Positions 31,798 to 42,539 of a DNA stretch of 64,000 nucleotides are shown here, one piece after another. Position 1 is the stretch's first letter. Every line of letters begins with the position of its first letter. The position numbers and the translations under genes are program-made. The stretch spans positions 23,712,001 through 23,776,000 of the forward strand of contig OV277863.1 in the NCBI GenBank assembly GCA_922989275.2, given 5' to 3'. The notes under the pieces were generated by a model. The model had not been told where the DNA came from, made no database searches, and was given only the letters and a program-made list of their open reading frames with translations. This stretch comes from Gari tellinella (taxonomy: Eukaryota; Mollusca; Bivalvia; Cardiida; Psammobiidae).

Positions 31798-33188
31798 ATA
31801 ATCCATTACCCCATAAATACGCCTTTAAACGCCTTTTATTTATTTCTCAACTGAAGAAAACAGTTCCAACTAATACACTCAAGAATATGATTTCAAGATT
31901 CAAGATTTCTTTATTCAGTAATGTAAACACATAGTGTTTCTTATTACATCAACATAATCATGATAATAATAATCATAGTCACATGACAAGAACTTCTTAA
32001 CAATCTTTATTTGCATTAACATATATACAATTGATACTGAAATCGGAAAAAGAGGTTGAACTCTAAACTGTTAATTCCATTCCAGCCTCTCTATGTTTTA
32101 CACAGGGACAATGAAACTATTACAAACTATTGAATAGTATTTGTAATCGCCAATCGTCTTTTAAATGATTCAGATAAAAACTTACCCAAATTGAAAAGTT
32201 CTTTAGTATTTTCAGATTGCATCAGTGAAACAAATTTAAAAACGCTAGGTCTATTATAATAGAATGGTTTGATAAACGTGCGACGAATATCATCATATAC
32301 CGGACAAACAAGTACAAAATGATATTCGTCTTCTAAGTCGCGACTATCACAATGCAAACAGAACCTTAAATTACGTTCAGTTCTCGATTGAGAATAACGA
32401 CCAGTTTCGATTCTTAAGGTATGTGACGATAATCTTAATCGCGATACTGGTGTTCTCAACTTTTTAGGTAATTTGTCCAAGTATTCCTCACATTCAAATA
32501 TTGTTTTATAGTTTTTATATATGTACAAAGACTGACTGTTACTTAATGATACATACCATTGTTGTTTAAATACGTCGACAAGACGTTCTTTAAACAACAT
32601 ATGTAATTTATTGAGATTTACTTCGTTTGGATTTTGCCAAACATTGGAGAATCCATATTCGTCCAACAAATGTTTTATATTGTTGGCCCAGTTCTTAATA
32701 CCTATGCTGCTATCGTATACTAAACTCTTATATATATAATTTATAAGTACATTTTCAGAATTGACTATCTTACTCCAATACTTTATCATTCTAACATACC
32801 TGTTAATATAAAGTGGGTAACGCCCTAACTCTCCATACACTGCCATATTACATGTCGAAGTTTTAACATTCAATAACAATTTACAAAATTTAAGATGAAT
32901 TCTCTCTATCTCTTTAGATTTACTAGACCCCCAAACTTCACAAGCGTAATTTAACGTGCTTCCGACAAAAGCATCGAATAGTTGACATAGTGTTTTTGGT
33001 TTGAAGTTAAAATCTTTTGTGTGTATCATATGAAATATGTTTTTATCCTAACAAGGGGTAGCTTAATGCAGACTGAAAGTAAAGCAAAATATACCTTAAG
33101 GCACATTCTGCTTTACTTTCAACATGTTTTAAGTGGTCAGCTACCAGTATCTTCAATACTAGAAATAGGCTATTGGTTTTGGGGTTAA
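31798..33188. mobile_element. Family B MITE split by a LINE insertion
   Basis: The left part (31798-31890) starts CCATTACCCCATAAATACGC. The right part (33028-33188) has the hairpin and ends TTTTGGGG-TTAA. Removing 31891-33027 plus one ATATGA restores a colinear family B element like the one at 35.7 kb. Confidence 0.8.
31891..33027 (-). pseudogene. 5'-truncated LINE: C-terminal reverse transcriptase tail plus 3' end
   Basis: The frame at 32127-33027 encodes about 300 residues of the region after the polymerase domain of a non-LTR retrotransposon: FVGSTLNYACEVWG at the start, then a long helical tail, and a cysteine/histidine cluster (CLHCDSRD, H, C) near residues 228-247. The frame is intact, so the insertion is fairly young, but everything upstream is missing. 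The 3' end has AATAAAG followed by short TTGAATC repeats, a common CR1/L2-type tail. A 6-bp ATATGA duplication (31885-31890 and 33028-33033) flanks it. The apparent start ATG uses two bases of the duplicated target, so it is not a native start. Confidence 0.88.
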
Positions 33189-33308
33189 GTGTTTTCATTG
33201 CTGTTGGTCAACACTCACTTATGTAACATTTAGTGGTAAGACAGGTTGTAGCTTAGATCAGAATATAACTATTACAGAAAGTTTGCACATAACTTCAAAC
33301 TTGTTTCA

Positions 33309-33555
33309 ACCCTTTACTCGGTAGCTCCATAGCATGTTTTAGTCTTGAAGATAGTTTACTATTTAAAACATGTTGAACATTAATCAGAATGCGCCTTAAG
33401 GCGCATTCTGATTTACTTATCACCTGCTTTGAGCTACCATCTGCTAGGATATAGAACATATGTTTACTGTACATATGAATTACTGTACAATATTGTTTTC
33501 TTCTGTGGAAGAGTTAATTAAATGCATAAAAAGGCGTATCTACATGGGCAATTGT
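33309..33555. mobile_element. Family B MITE, diverged copy
   Basis: It starts CCCTTTACTCGGTAGCTCC, contains the hairpin CAGAATGCGCCTTAAGGCGC, and ends near GGCGTATCTACATGGGC. The terminal TTAA duplications have decayed. Confidence 0.65.
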
Positions 33556-33838
33556 AAAATATCTTATATTAAACTACATTTAGACATAAAACGTACTGTA
33601 ATAAAAAATAACCTAGCAAAAATGCATGTTTCTTTCTGTATTTTTTTTATTCAAATTTTCAATTTTTTCAATAAAAATGTATGTTTTCATATTTACATTC
33701 GATAGAAAAATTGTATGTATGTTAGAAATATTATTTAGTTTTTGACGATTCTTCATGAAAATTACGTTATATTGGTATTTTCTACTTATACTACATGTAA
33801 AAATATGTATGGATGTATTATATGTGAATAAAATTATT

Positions 33839-33839
33839 G

Positions 33840-33869
<30 letters not shown>
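33839..33869. repeat. Homopolymer A run
   Basis: About 30 adenines directly abut the truncated left side of a family A copy. Confidence 0.9.
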
Positions 33870-33871
<2 letters not shown>

Positions 33872-34064
33872 ATTTGCAGTGCAAACAGTTTGGAGCCAGA
33901 TCAGACGCCGGGTAACCCGGCGTCTTATCAGGCTCCAAACTGTTTGCCACCAAGATAAACATGAAATATCAGAATTGTCCAAAAGTTGTTCTTTTCTACG
34001 TTTTAGCGCTTTGCGTTTGCGTACGTTTGCGTTTAAACGGGAAAGAATAACAGATTCTCCACTG
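33870..34064. mobile_element. Family A MITE, young copy lacking its left terminal repeat
   Basis: From TTATTTGCAGTGCAAACAG to CAGATTCTCCACTG it matches the young copies. The first 50 bp, including the left terminal repeat, are replaced by the poly-A run. Confidence 0.85.
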
Positions 34065-34139
34065 TATGACTTATTTTTTCAAACATGTCGTCTGTGCACA
34101 ACCATTTATTTCAATTGCTTGAGTTACAATTACAGTTAA

Positions 34140-34275
34140 ACTCTTATCATGCTGAATTGTCATCTGCTTCAATTATATCGTCTGCGAAAAGAATTGTTGG
34201 AGCTTTTTAAACTAGCGAAAGGTTGAAGATGGGTCGTCTGATCTGGATCCAAACTGTTGCAAATGTAATCCAATC
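34140..34275. mobile_element. Family D MITE remnant
   Basis: GCTGAATTGTCATCTGCTTC and CGTCTGATCTGGATCCAAAC are family D phrases. One hairpin arm is missing. Confidence 0.45.
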
Positions 34276-34316
34276 CGCGCTTAGCATGATAGGCCGGTTG
34301 CAATAATTTCATAATA

Positions 34317-34518
34317 CAGTAAAACCCCTCTATTACGACCACTAAAAAGGCTAATTGACTGCATAAAAGACAGGTGAAAGCTTAAAGCAAGCTGGACGTA
34401 AAACAGAAAGATCCTTTATGAGCTTTCTGTTTTACGTTCACCTTGCTTTAAGTAGTCACCTGTCCTAAACACCTGATAACTAAAACAATTATATGGTTGT
34501 GATAGAGATGTTTCCCTG
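34317..34518. mobile_element. Family E MITE, copy 3
   Basis: TA flanks CAGTAAAACCCCTCTATTAC and GATAGAGATGTTTCCCTG. The inner hairpin carries GCTTAAAGCAAGCTGG and CACCTTGCTTTAAG. Confidence 0.8.
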
Positions 34519-34905
34519 TATCACGGTATGTCCTAATATTATAGGACATTGGTATACTTAAAGTAAAATCTGGATGAGACTTTTTTTTAACGTAAGTTAA
34601 GTCGCAATTAGGCCTACTTGTTACTAGTAGGTCAGTCTTGCTGGGCGTTATTTATAGACTTTCCAAAAATTGTGAGTATAAATGTTTTGGAGATCTTTAC
34701 AATCAGTTAAGATCCATATCCGGCCCAATTAATGTGAGGCCTGATCAGGATCCAAACTGTTTTCCAATCAGATCCTGTTTCTGCACTTGAAAAGAAAAAA
34801 ACAGTACCAATATGAGAATTTTAACAGACGGAAATTTAAGCAGGGCACAGTTATTCAGTTATGCGTAACAGCTTTGTATCGGACAAAAAGATACATATAT
34901 AATTA

Positions 34906-35100
34906 CAGTCGAAACTCGATACTTCGAACTCGCATTACTTCGAACATACCCATATTTCAAAGTTAAAACGTGGGCTATCCACGTTTTAACTTTAAAATAT
35001 TGGTCTGCTCGACTTATGCGAGATCCAATTATCGAAATTCAACTTAGAAATACTGGTACGATTGATTTAAGCGAGTTCGAAGTATCGAGATCTTCGTTTT
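34906..35100. mobile_element. Family F MITE, copy with extra arm
   Basis: TA precedes CAGTCGAAACTCGATACTTC. The centre has AACGTGGGCTATCCACGTT. After the expected right end (about 35043) a second right-arm-like segment (GCGAGTTCGAAGTATCGAG) follows, so the copy is rearranged. Confidence 0.65.
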
Positions 35101-35124
35101 AATAGTTAAGGTTGATGACTCTTT

Positions 35125-35292
35125 ATGAGATCGGACCAAAATCGGCATTCTACGTACAGTGATCGGCCATTCACGTCAACTGCCGATCTGCTTTAGCATG
35201 TTTCGGAACAGATCGGCAGTTGACTGGAGTGGCCGATCGCTCTCCATAGTGTTCCGATAATGACCGAGATTAGCCCGATCTCATTAGGGGTC
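35125..35292. repeat. Inverted repeat rich in CGATC
   Basis: GTGATCGGCCATTCACGTC pairs imperfectly with ACTGGAGTGGCCGATCGC, and GAACAGATCGGCAGTTGAC pairs with GTCAACTGCCGATCTG. Outer arms TGAGATCGGACC and AGCCCGATCTCA extend it to about 165 bp. It is a candidate fold-back MITE of a family not seen elsewhere here. Confidence 0.6.
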
Positions 35293-35339
35293 ATCGACAT
35301 TAAAACATTAATACATTCACTTCTGATACTAACGATGAA

Positions 35340-35518
35340 TAATTCCAATTACCAATTACGTCAAGTCACTGTTTAACTATTTTGTGTTGTATTTTAACAA
35401 TATATATTGCAAAAACATAATAAACAGTGCAGACCCAGATCAGAGGGCTCCTGCAGACATTCTTATCAGTCTTCACTGTTTGCAAAGGACGCATATTCAC
35501 GTCACTGGGATTAAACGT
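35340..35518. mobile_element. Family C MITE, degenerate copy
   Basis: AAACAGTGCAGACCCAGATC then GAGGGCTCCTGCAG and AGTCTTCACTGTTTGC. TTAA lies near 35513. Confidence 0.55.
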
Positions 35519-35526
35519 GCTAAAAG

Positions 35527-35529
<3 letters not shown>

Positions 35530-35558
<29 letters not shown>
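35530..35558. repeat. Homopolymer A run
   Basis: About 28 adenines, next to a GGCGTATCTATG phrase of family B-type right ends. Confidence 0.9.
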
Positions 35559-35560
<2 letters not shown>

Positions 35561-35729
35561 GTATCTATGAAGAGAAAGATTAGCAGTCACTTGCCTTCAT
35601 TCAACAAGCATTCTTTTGAGAAACAGTTACAGCGGACTTTTATTGTATTCCCGATACGTATAGTATACAATTACCAGTAAGGTAAAGGCCGTGTGCAGCG
35701 ACCACTCAAATGAGAATAAATGTGTTGTC

Positions 35730-35979
35730 TTAACCCATTACCCCATAAATACGCATTTTACGCCTTTAATTAATTCCTCTGCTGAAGAAAATAGTTCCAA
35801 TTTATACTATTACAAATAAAAATCATAAGAAATATTTTCTATATTATTCCAGATAATAGCTTAAAGCAGGCTGGAAGTAAGGCAGAATGCGCCCTAAGGC
35901 GCATTCTGCTTTACTTTCAACCTGCTTTAGTGGTCACATATCTTCAAAACTAGAAACTGGCCATGGGATAATGGTTTAA
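35730..35979. mobile_element. Family B MITE, complete copy (reversed)
   Basis: TTAA on both sides with CCCATTACCCCATAAATACG and CCATGGGATAATGG. The hairpin has GAATGCGCCCTAAGGCGC. This is the best reference for the split copy at 31.8-33.2 kb. Confidence 0.8.
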
Positions 35980-36650
35980 ACTATCATGACTGCTTAATGC
36001 AGGGCCAATGTAATGCAGAAAGCTCCTTTAGGAGCCCTTTGCATTACACTGTCCTGTTTTAAGCATTTATTTGTGTTTTAAGAACGCCATGGGTTATGGC
36101 TTTACTGAGTAACCACTGTGATCAGGAAATAATATATAAAAAGGCACTAACCGCATTCCACAACATGAACGTGTAACGCGCCCATCTTCCTATTATATGC
36201 CGGGGTTTTATGTTGGTCCATCATCTTGGCCTTGTTTCACCTGTGTCCTTTAAATAATAATCGAAAGTCACACAATGGCAGCCACTGAGTATAGATCGCA
36301 GAGCGACTCTGTGAATCCTGGGTATATGAATAAATGTAGGGCTCCCTGTATATAGCCTGAATAGATCGATAGAGACATGACAACAACATAGATCCTCCCA
36401 GTCTCGCGTGTTAGTGAGAAACTATGGTTGAAATATATCGCACCTGTACAGTCATACCTGTATTAAACCTTTAGCAATCGTCATATTTATCGTCTGCTTT
36501 AAAGTGTCGTCTGTTTTTTTCTTAATATTCAACGTTCGTTGATACAACTGTAAAACAGTCCAGCTCCTGGTCTAACGCCAAGTTACTCGGTAATTGATGA
36601 GGATGATTACTACACACGGTAATTGATTAGGATGAAAGCTGTTTGCAAGT
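35980..36650. other. Stretch with small hairpins, no gene
   Basis: About 35990-36075 is a hairpin (GACTGCTTAATGCAGGGC, GAAAGCTCCTTTAGGAGC, CCTGTTTTAAGC). About 36465-36645 has D-type phrases (CGTCTGCTTTAAAGTG and CCAAGTTACTCGG). Confidence 0.4.
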
Positions 36651-36654
36651 GTTA

Positions 36655-36885
36655 CTGTGGAGAAGACTATTACCCGTTTGAACGCAAACGAAACGCGATG
36701 CACTAAAATGCAGAACATTCTAAATATTAATCTCACAATTTATTTTTATCTGAGTGGTAAACAGTTTGGAGCCTGATCAGACGCCGGGTTACCCGACGTC
36801 TAATATGGCTCTAAACTGTATGCAATGGAAATACGGATTTTAGCGTAAACGCGTTTATTGGTAAAGAATAACGATTTCTCCACTG
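36655..36885. mobile_element. Family A MITE, reversed copy
   Basis: TA flanks CTGTGGAGAAGACTATTAC and ACGATTTCTCCACTG. The central palindrome is GACGCCGGGTTACCCGACGTC, with one arm mutated. Confidence 0.8.
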
Positions 36886-37020
36886 TAGTCATGTCTCGCT
36901 CAATGCTCAAAGGCTTCAACGTCACGCAATTAATGAGCATGACGATATGTACACATATATGTGACAGCGGTATGATTGGAATACGTAATGCAGAAAGCTC
37001 TGTAGGAGCATATTTGCCTC

Positions 37021-37108
37021 GGAACACATTTGTCTCACGAGGTGTGACCGATGTGCTTCGTAAACATTCATATTTGCGACAAATTGGAAATGAGACAAAT
37101 GTGTTCGC
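37021..37108. repeat. Short inverted repeat
   Basis: GAACACATTTGTCTCA at the left pairs with TGAGACAAATGTGTTC at the right across about 55 bp. A third copy of CACATTTGTCTC follows near 37136. Confidence 0.6.
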
Positions 37109-37589
37109 CTAACAAAAGAAAGGACACTCGAAGCACATTTGTCTCTCATTCTTTCATAAATTCTTACCGAATATTTAGCAGACCTTAAACTGCCAGACAA
37201 CACTGGTGGTGCAAAAACAAACAGACAGGTAGGAACAGAGGGAAATGTGGTTTTTTTTTAAATAAATGCGAGCAGACGGCATGTTAAGTGATATGGGGTA
37301 AAAAGGGTTGTTTTTAGAAGACTGAGAAAGTGTAATGCAGGCGTTAACTTTTAAGCAGACAGCGCTATGTGAGTACATTAAACAAGAGTATATTAAGGTA
37401 ATTAATTAACTAATTATTAATGGAATCAGGATACAAGAATGGACCTAGAATATAATTGGGGTTTATAACTTTGTGCATTGCGTCTGCAGTTTATTTGCAC
37501 AAAGTAAACAAAAATACCTATAGTGGCCAGATTGGTAAATAATTTCATCTGTCCTAGCCAGGTGTGTTTGCACAAGAGAATAATCCTTT

Positions 37590-37691
37590 TCTATCCTTTA
37601 CAGGGGAATGCACTTTCTCCTTTACATTCAACCTGCTTTAAGTAGTCACCTGTCTTCAATACTAGAAACAGTCTATGGGGTAATGGGTTAA
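37590..37691. mobile_element. Family B MITE, right part
   Basis: TACATTCAACCTGCTTTAAG then CTATGGGGTAATGGG-TTAA. The left part is missing. Confidence 0.55.
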
Positions 37692-37895
37692 ACCTGTAAT
37701 CGGACCACTCCAGTTTCCAATTACGTCTAGTTCAGTTTTGACTGTTTATGCTTGCTTGGTGGGTTTATTTACAGTGTATTGCAAAATGACAAACAGTGCA
37801 GGCTCTGACCAGAATTTATTACTTATTTTCTACAGCGGTTGACGTTTTGAATTAAAAAATATTTGCACTAAAATTCATTTCTAGTGGTAAAGGGC

Positions 37896-37941
<46 letters not shown>

Positions 37942-38250
37942 TGGCTGAGAGAGAGGGGGTGAAAGCGAGAGAGAGTGAGAGAGAAAGTGTGTGAGAGACA
38001 GAAAAAGAGAGGGAGAGAGAAAGAGGGAGAGAGAGAGGGAGAGAGAGAGGGAGAAAGAGGGAGAGAGACAGAGAGAGAGGGAGAAAAAATGAGAGAGAAA
38101 GAGGGGAGAGGTAGAGAGAGAGGGGAGAGAGAGAGAGAAAGAAAGAGATAGATAGAGAGAGAGAGTATGTGAAAGAAAGAGAGAAAGACAGAGAGAGAGA
38201 GAAGAGAGAAAGAGAGAGTGACTGAGAGAGACATAGAAAGAGAGGGACAG

Positions 38251-38282
<32 letters not shown>

Positions 38283-38318
38283 GGACGAACAGACAGACAG
38301 ATAGAAAGGGAGAAACAG
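37896..38318. repeat. Long purine-rich GA repeat with GACA tail
   Basis: More than 400 bp consist almost wholly of A and G on the plus strand, chiefly GAGAGA with GAAAGA and GAGGGA interruptions. It ends in a GACAGACAGACA stretch from about 38250. Serine/leucine-rich open frames on the minus strand are artefacts of this repeat. Confidence 0.92.
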
Positions 38319-38844
38319 ATGAAAATGGCTTTTTGAAATTAATGCAAGCAGACGGCATGTTAAGCGATATGGGGTAAAAAGTATTAAATGTAGAATACTG
38401 AGAAAGTATTAGGCAGACGTCAATTTTTTAGCAGACTGCACTATGTGAGAACATTTAGCCGGAGTATTATTCTGTTTGTTATGGATGGCTATTGGTCAGA
38501 GTGGATAAAATGCTAACATACGGACTGACTGTCAATTACAGTCATTGGGAGCGTTCTGCTTTACTTTCAGCCTGCATTAAACAAATATGCGAGTTACTGT
38601 AAAGTAATGTGTTAATAAATTGGTTTGGGGAGAGGATAAAGATAGGCTATACGTGGTCAGTTTGAACATTGGTGTCAGGTGATTATAGAGTATAAAAGCT
38701 ACAGGAATGTTTTAGTCAAGTTTTGAGGCCTGTCGGTAAACGGCGTTAGGAAAAGTACATGGGTTATGTCACCTATAATTGGCTCTATTTAGACTATTTA
38801 ATCATGTCTGTACTTGTAAAGAGCTAGGTGTTAAGGTTTTTTGT
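38319..38844. other. Stretch without supported gene
   Basis: A family B hairpin fragment lies near 38548-38582 (GAGCGTTCTGCTTTACTTTC). Nothing else is recognised. Confidence 0.4.
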
Positions 38845-39075
38845 TGTCAATAGTGCTAAGGGTTTGTTGACTCTGACTAAATACTGGGTATACAATTTTG
38901 ACTATGCATTGTGTCTTAATTCAACAGTGCACAGCGTGTGTTGACTCTGTCTGAATAGGGTCTGTCCCTTCGTGTACTTTTCATTGTGTCCTAAATCAAT
39001 AGTGCATAGGGTTTGTTGACTCTGTCTGAAGATTGTGTGCTTTCCATTGTGTCTTAAGTCAACAATGAGAGGTTT
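38845..39075. repeat. Tandem repeat, about 75-bp unit, three copies
   Basis: TTGACTCTG recurs at 38867, 38941 and 39016. Each copy also carries CATTGTGTC and TCAATAGTGCATAGGG-type phrases. Confidence 0.7.
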
Positions 39076-39359
39076 GTTTTTTGAAAAGGTGTTATTCTAA
39101 AAACAGCATACACTCTCAATGTTCATGCGCACTGAGATCATCTCAGTCATTTGAGCATGGGACGTCAAGGAGTAGACATGGTAGAGATGTACCTTATTGG
39201 GTTATTTAGTTGTTATTTAAAGTATTTGTATTAGAAGTAGTGGTGTTAATAGTAGAAGTAGTAGTAGTGTTATCATTAGTCTAGTGCGGTAGGGAGATTC
39301 AATGTCTGCGGTATACAACTCAGCTCTGTATACCATATAGACCACGATCCAGCATGGCT

Positions 39360-39495
39360 CACATCCGAAAATATCCAACATGGCCGCTCTGCCTCCGCGA
39401 ACATCCGCTTTGGCGCGAACATCCAACATGGTCGCTCTACCTCCGCGAACATCCACTATGGCGCGAACATCCAACATGGCCGCCGTCACATCCGC
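39360..39495. repeat. Tandem repeat, 48-bp unit, about three copies
   Basis: CCAACATGG starts at 39375, 39423 and 39471, exactly 48 bp apart, and each is followed by CCTCCGCGAACATCC or a variant. The unit is far more GC-rich than its surroundings and includes ACATGGCCGC, close to a YY1-type site. Confidence 0.85.
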
Positions 39496-39540
39496 GAAAA
39501 CCGGTGACATCCTTATATGCAAATGAGTTCCTCACTTGTT

Positions 39541-40379
39541 ACTAAAAATAGTAACCACACCACCGAAAGTAGGTCAAGTTACGCAATGTTACGTCCATGG
39601 CGGCCATCTTTGTTTGCAAGCAAAGTGACCCCTATACTACTTATCCAGACCAACCTTTTAAGTCTCAATCAATTTGTCTGAGCTGAATAAATACTTGCAT
39701 TATTATTCCATTATTAATTCATTTAAATGTTTTGTTCCTTAACTGTGACACACTGTAATAACGGTATTGATAGCTGTGTAAGCTGTGACTCTGCATGGTT
39801 AGAAAGGGTTTGCTTGGTTCTACACTGATTCTGGTTCGGTTCTGTGATTCCCGTTTGCCAGCATTTGACACAACATCACTCATCTATTCCTTTTAAATTC
39901 ATGTTAATATTGAAACACATATATATAAGCGCATTTACAGCAGTTGAAAACACACATATTGAAAACGAAATAAAAAATTGAAAATTGTTCTCTCAAGATA
40001 CGAACTCATAACCTCAAAAAGTGAGAAACATTACTACTAGGCCATCAAGTCAAGAAATTTGCTTGAATTTACCTATACAACATTTCTCAGTAATATTTAT
40101 TGTCAATAGTGTTTGTTTACATGTACATGTACAATGTTTTGTAAACAACGCTATCTGATCGTTACACTACTATACATGTAGTTAAAACCGTATATTTGAT
40201 TTATTGTGAAGTGGAATTTTAAAAGTGTTCAGAAATCAAAGGTTTCACTTTATAAATAGTAATGATTAAATTGGTATATCGACATTCTTGCTCAAATCAA
40301 ACATACTGTTTTGCGAAGCTCAGAGCTTTAAAATACATGCATGTTTGACTAAAGCCTGCTAGAGAAGCTGCACGTAGCA
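39541..40379. other. Stretch without supported gene
   Basis: It includes GGCGGCCATCTTTG near 39600, another YY1-like site. No frame or repeat with recognised homology. Confidence 0.4.
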
Positions 40380-40884
40380 TTACCGACATTTCCTCAGTCC
40401 TTTGATGAACTCCACAACCCCATTGATTTCAATAGACGTGAAAGTAACTGTACAAGCATGCAGCATATGCTATACCAATCTCAGTTTGCCGAGTGAGGCC
40501 CAGACATACTCATACCAAAGAGGTTTTTCAATGGGTATCAAATATAACAATAGGGCCTCACATGAGACGCTTCAATGTTTCGCAGTGATACAAGTACAGT
40601 AAAACCTCGCTATTACGACCACTAAAACGAAGGCTAATTGAGTGTATAATAGACAGGTGACAGCTTAAAGCAAGGTTACAGTGAAACAGAAAGCTCCTAT
40701 AGGAGCTTTCTGTTTCACTGTCACCTTGCTTTAAGCGGTCACCTATCGTAAACACCCTAATAATTAACATAATTTAGTGGTCGTAATAGCGAGGTTTTAC
40801 TGTATGCACAAAAAAGCATAATTTGTGTTAGGGAACTGCCTGACTATGCGTTATCACCAAAAGTAGGTCAGGAAATGGCTTTAA
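40380..40884. mobile_element. Family I TTAA element split by a family E MITE
   Basis: It starts CGACATTTCCTCAGTCC, has GCCGAGTGAGGCCCAGAC inside, and ends GGAAATGGCT-TTAA (40881-40884). The family E copy at 40597-40802 interrupts it at a TA. Confidence 0.7.
40597..40802. mobile_element. Family E MITE, copy 4 (best preserved)
   Basis: TA flanks CAGTAAAACCTCGCTATTAC and ATAGCGAGGTTTTACTG. The inner hairpin (GAAACAGAAAGCTCC, mirrored) is perfect across a TATA loop. Terminal repeats are perfect for about 30 bp. Confidence 0.9.
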
Positions 40885-41125
40885 AGACATTTCCTAGCCT
40901 GATTTCGGTGACAATCCCTAAACCGGCAGCTCCCTTGCTAAAACCATGAGTTTCATGCATACCTGTATTACAATTTACTGTGAATCATTGAAGCGTCTGA
41001 TGTATGCAGGGCCTCTCTAGACAACTTGAGATTGGTGACATTGGCGGGGCACACTTTGCTCCTGCTTTACAGTTACTTTCGAGAACAATTGGGGGTTCAT
41101 CAAAGGACTTAGGAAATGTCTTTAA
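40881..41125. mobile_element. Family I TTAA element, tandem partner
   Basis: It starts at the TTAA that ends the previous copy (TTAAAGACATTTCCTAGCC) and ends AGGAAATGTCT-TTAA. Confidence 0.7.
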
Positions 41126-41807
41126 GGCAGACCATGGGGGGGGGAGAATTGGAGCTGGCAGAACCCGACGACCAATTATTGGACTTCTAACCATTGATGT
41201 ACTATCTTCGAATGGTGCAAAAGAAGGAACCTGAATGACTTATAAAATCAGACACTCAGATGCTGCACGAGTAAAAGAACAGCAAACGCACAATCTAACT
41301 CACCCCGTCGGTGCAAGACCAGTGCATGCAAATAAATACAATACATCACCGTTGTAAGCAAAGGTGTCGGTGATTCTTCTTGTGGGACTCTATTCAAAGG
41401 AGTCAACTATTGTACGTTCAATGAAATTGCGTATAGAGAAATATATAATATGTTATATATAACAATTTTTTATACTGCTTCGAGCTTATTTCACATAGAT
41501 GAAAAAATGGTGCTTATAATTTTGCAATTATCGTATATCCAGAACAGCCCTTTAAGTCTCAATGAAAAAGTGTGCTTATTAATGTATTGCATTATTAATT
41601 TATTCTTGATTCAGTTAACTGCTTTTTTAATTGTGACAGTTTATTTAGGTACGGATGACGGGTAAAATTTCAGTATTTACAAAACGTCGACAATGATATA
41701 TCTGTCGTCGATAATCACGTGTGCACCTTCTTGACGTGTCGCCGAGTACGACGGCACATCACTAGTTAAACTGTTACAAATAACACTGTAGTCGTGATTG
41801 ACAACAG
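41126..41807. other. Stretch without supported gene
   Basis: It contains a GGGGGGG run near 41137 and AT-rich sequence. No coding or repeat match was recognised. Confidence 0.4.
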
Positions 41808-42015
41808 CAGAGTGACCGTACCAAGGCGGGCTCCTATGTTCACTTTGCTTTATGTTTGTCTTGCGTGTTGTTTTCTATTTAGTGTGTAGATGAGGGAATG
41901 GTATTGCGTGTGTGTGTCTGTGTTTGTTGTGGTGTGGCTGTGTGTGTGTGTTCTGCTTGAGAGGTGGGTGTATTGTTTGTGTTACGTTTCCTGCTTGAGT
42001 CTTTCGTATTTACAG
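41808..42015 (+). mobile_element. LINE 3'-end fragment with GT-rich tract
   Basis: From TGACCGTACCAAGGCGGGCT to GCTTGAGTCTTTCGTATTTA it matches the reverse of 56337-56530, including the TGTGTGTGTG stretch. It is therefore the 3' untranslated end of the same LINE family as the relic at 57 kb, almost completely 5'-truncated. Confidence 0.75.
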
Positions 42016-42299
42016 TTCCTGGCATATACTGATTTCAGACAGAAGGTGAAACATGTTCCACAGCTCCAGGTGAGTGGAATGAATCAATATTCCTCTGCTA
42101 GAAATATAAATAAAACATTAACCTTCCACCTGTCATTCGTAACTTGATTTGCATTCACAAACAGCGTAGATCTAAATCCAGATAAAATATTTGAAGTCAC
42201 ACGAATCGAAAGCGTTTGAAACTAATATGTAGGTGTGTCTGAAAATTGAAATACATACAAAACAAAAAAAAATTGATAAAACACTTTTAAAACAGATGG

Positions 42300-42530
42300 C
42301 AAATTATCCCCTGCGTTGCCTCTCCCTAGTACAATGGTAATTTGAAAACAGCTTTGATCCTGAACAGACACCGCGTAATGCGGCGTCTGATCAGGATTCA
42401 AACTGTTTCAATATTTCTTCAGTAAAAAAGCCTTTAATTTAAATTTGAGAAATAAAAGCAGACGGCAATTGTTTAAAACCGATGACGTCATGGTAGTGAA
42501 TATGTTCTGGTAGGATAATGGTTAATCGTT
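42300..42530. mobile_element. Family D MITE
   Basis: The hairpin GACACCGCGTAATGCGGCGTC is inside GATCCTGAACA and TGATCAGGATTCAAACTG arms. GATAATGG-TTAA closes it near 42525. A TGACGTCA site lies at 42484. Confidence 0.6.
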
Positions 42531-42539
42531 GTTCACCTT

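Noticed and set aside
37852..38358. Leucine/serine-rich frames of 117-168 codons on the minus strand
   Set aside because: They are translations of the GA repeat.
39217..39522. 101-codon frame on the minus strand with an internal repeat (DVRAxxDVRGGRA)
   Set aside because: The repeat follows the 48-bp DNA tandem. No family or start context supports a gene.
41890..42147. 85-codon cysteine/valine-rich frame
   Set aside because: It translates the GT-rich 3' end of a LINE.
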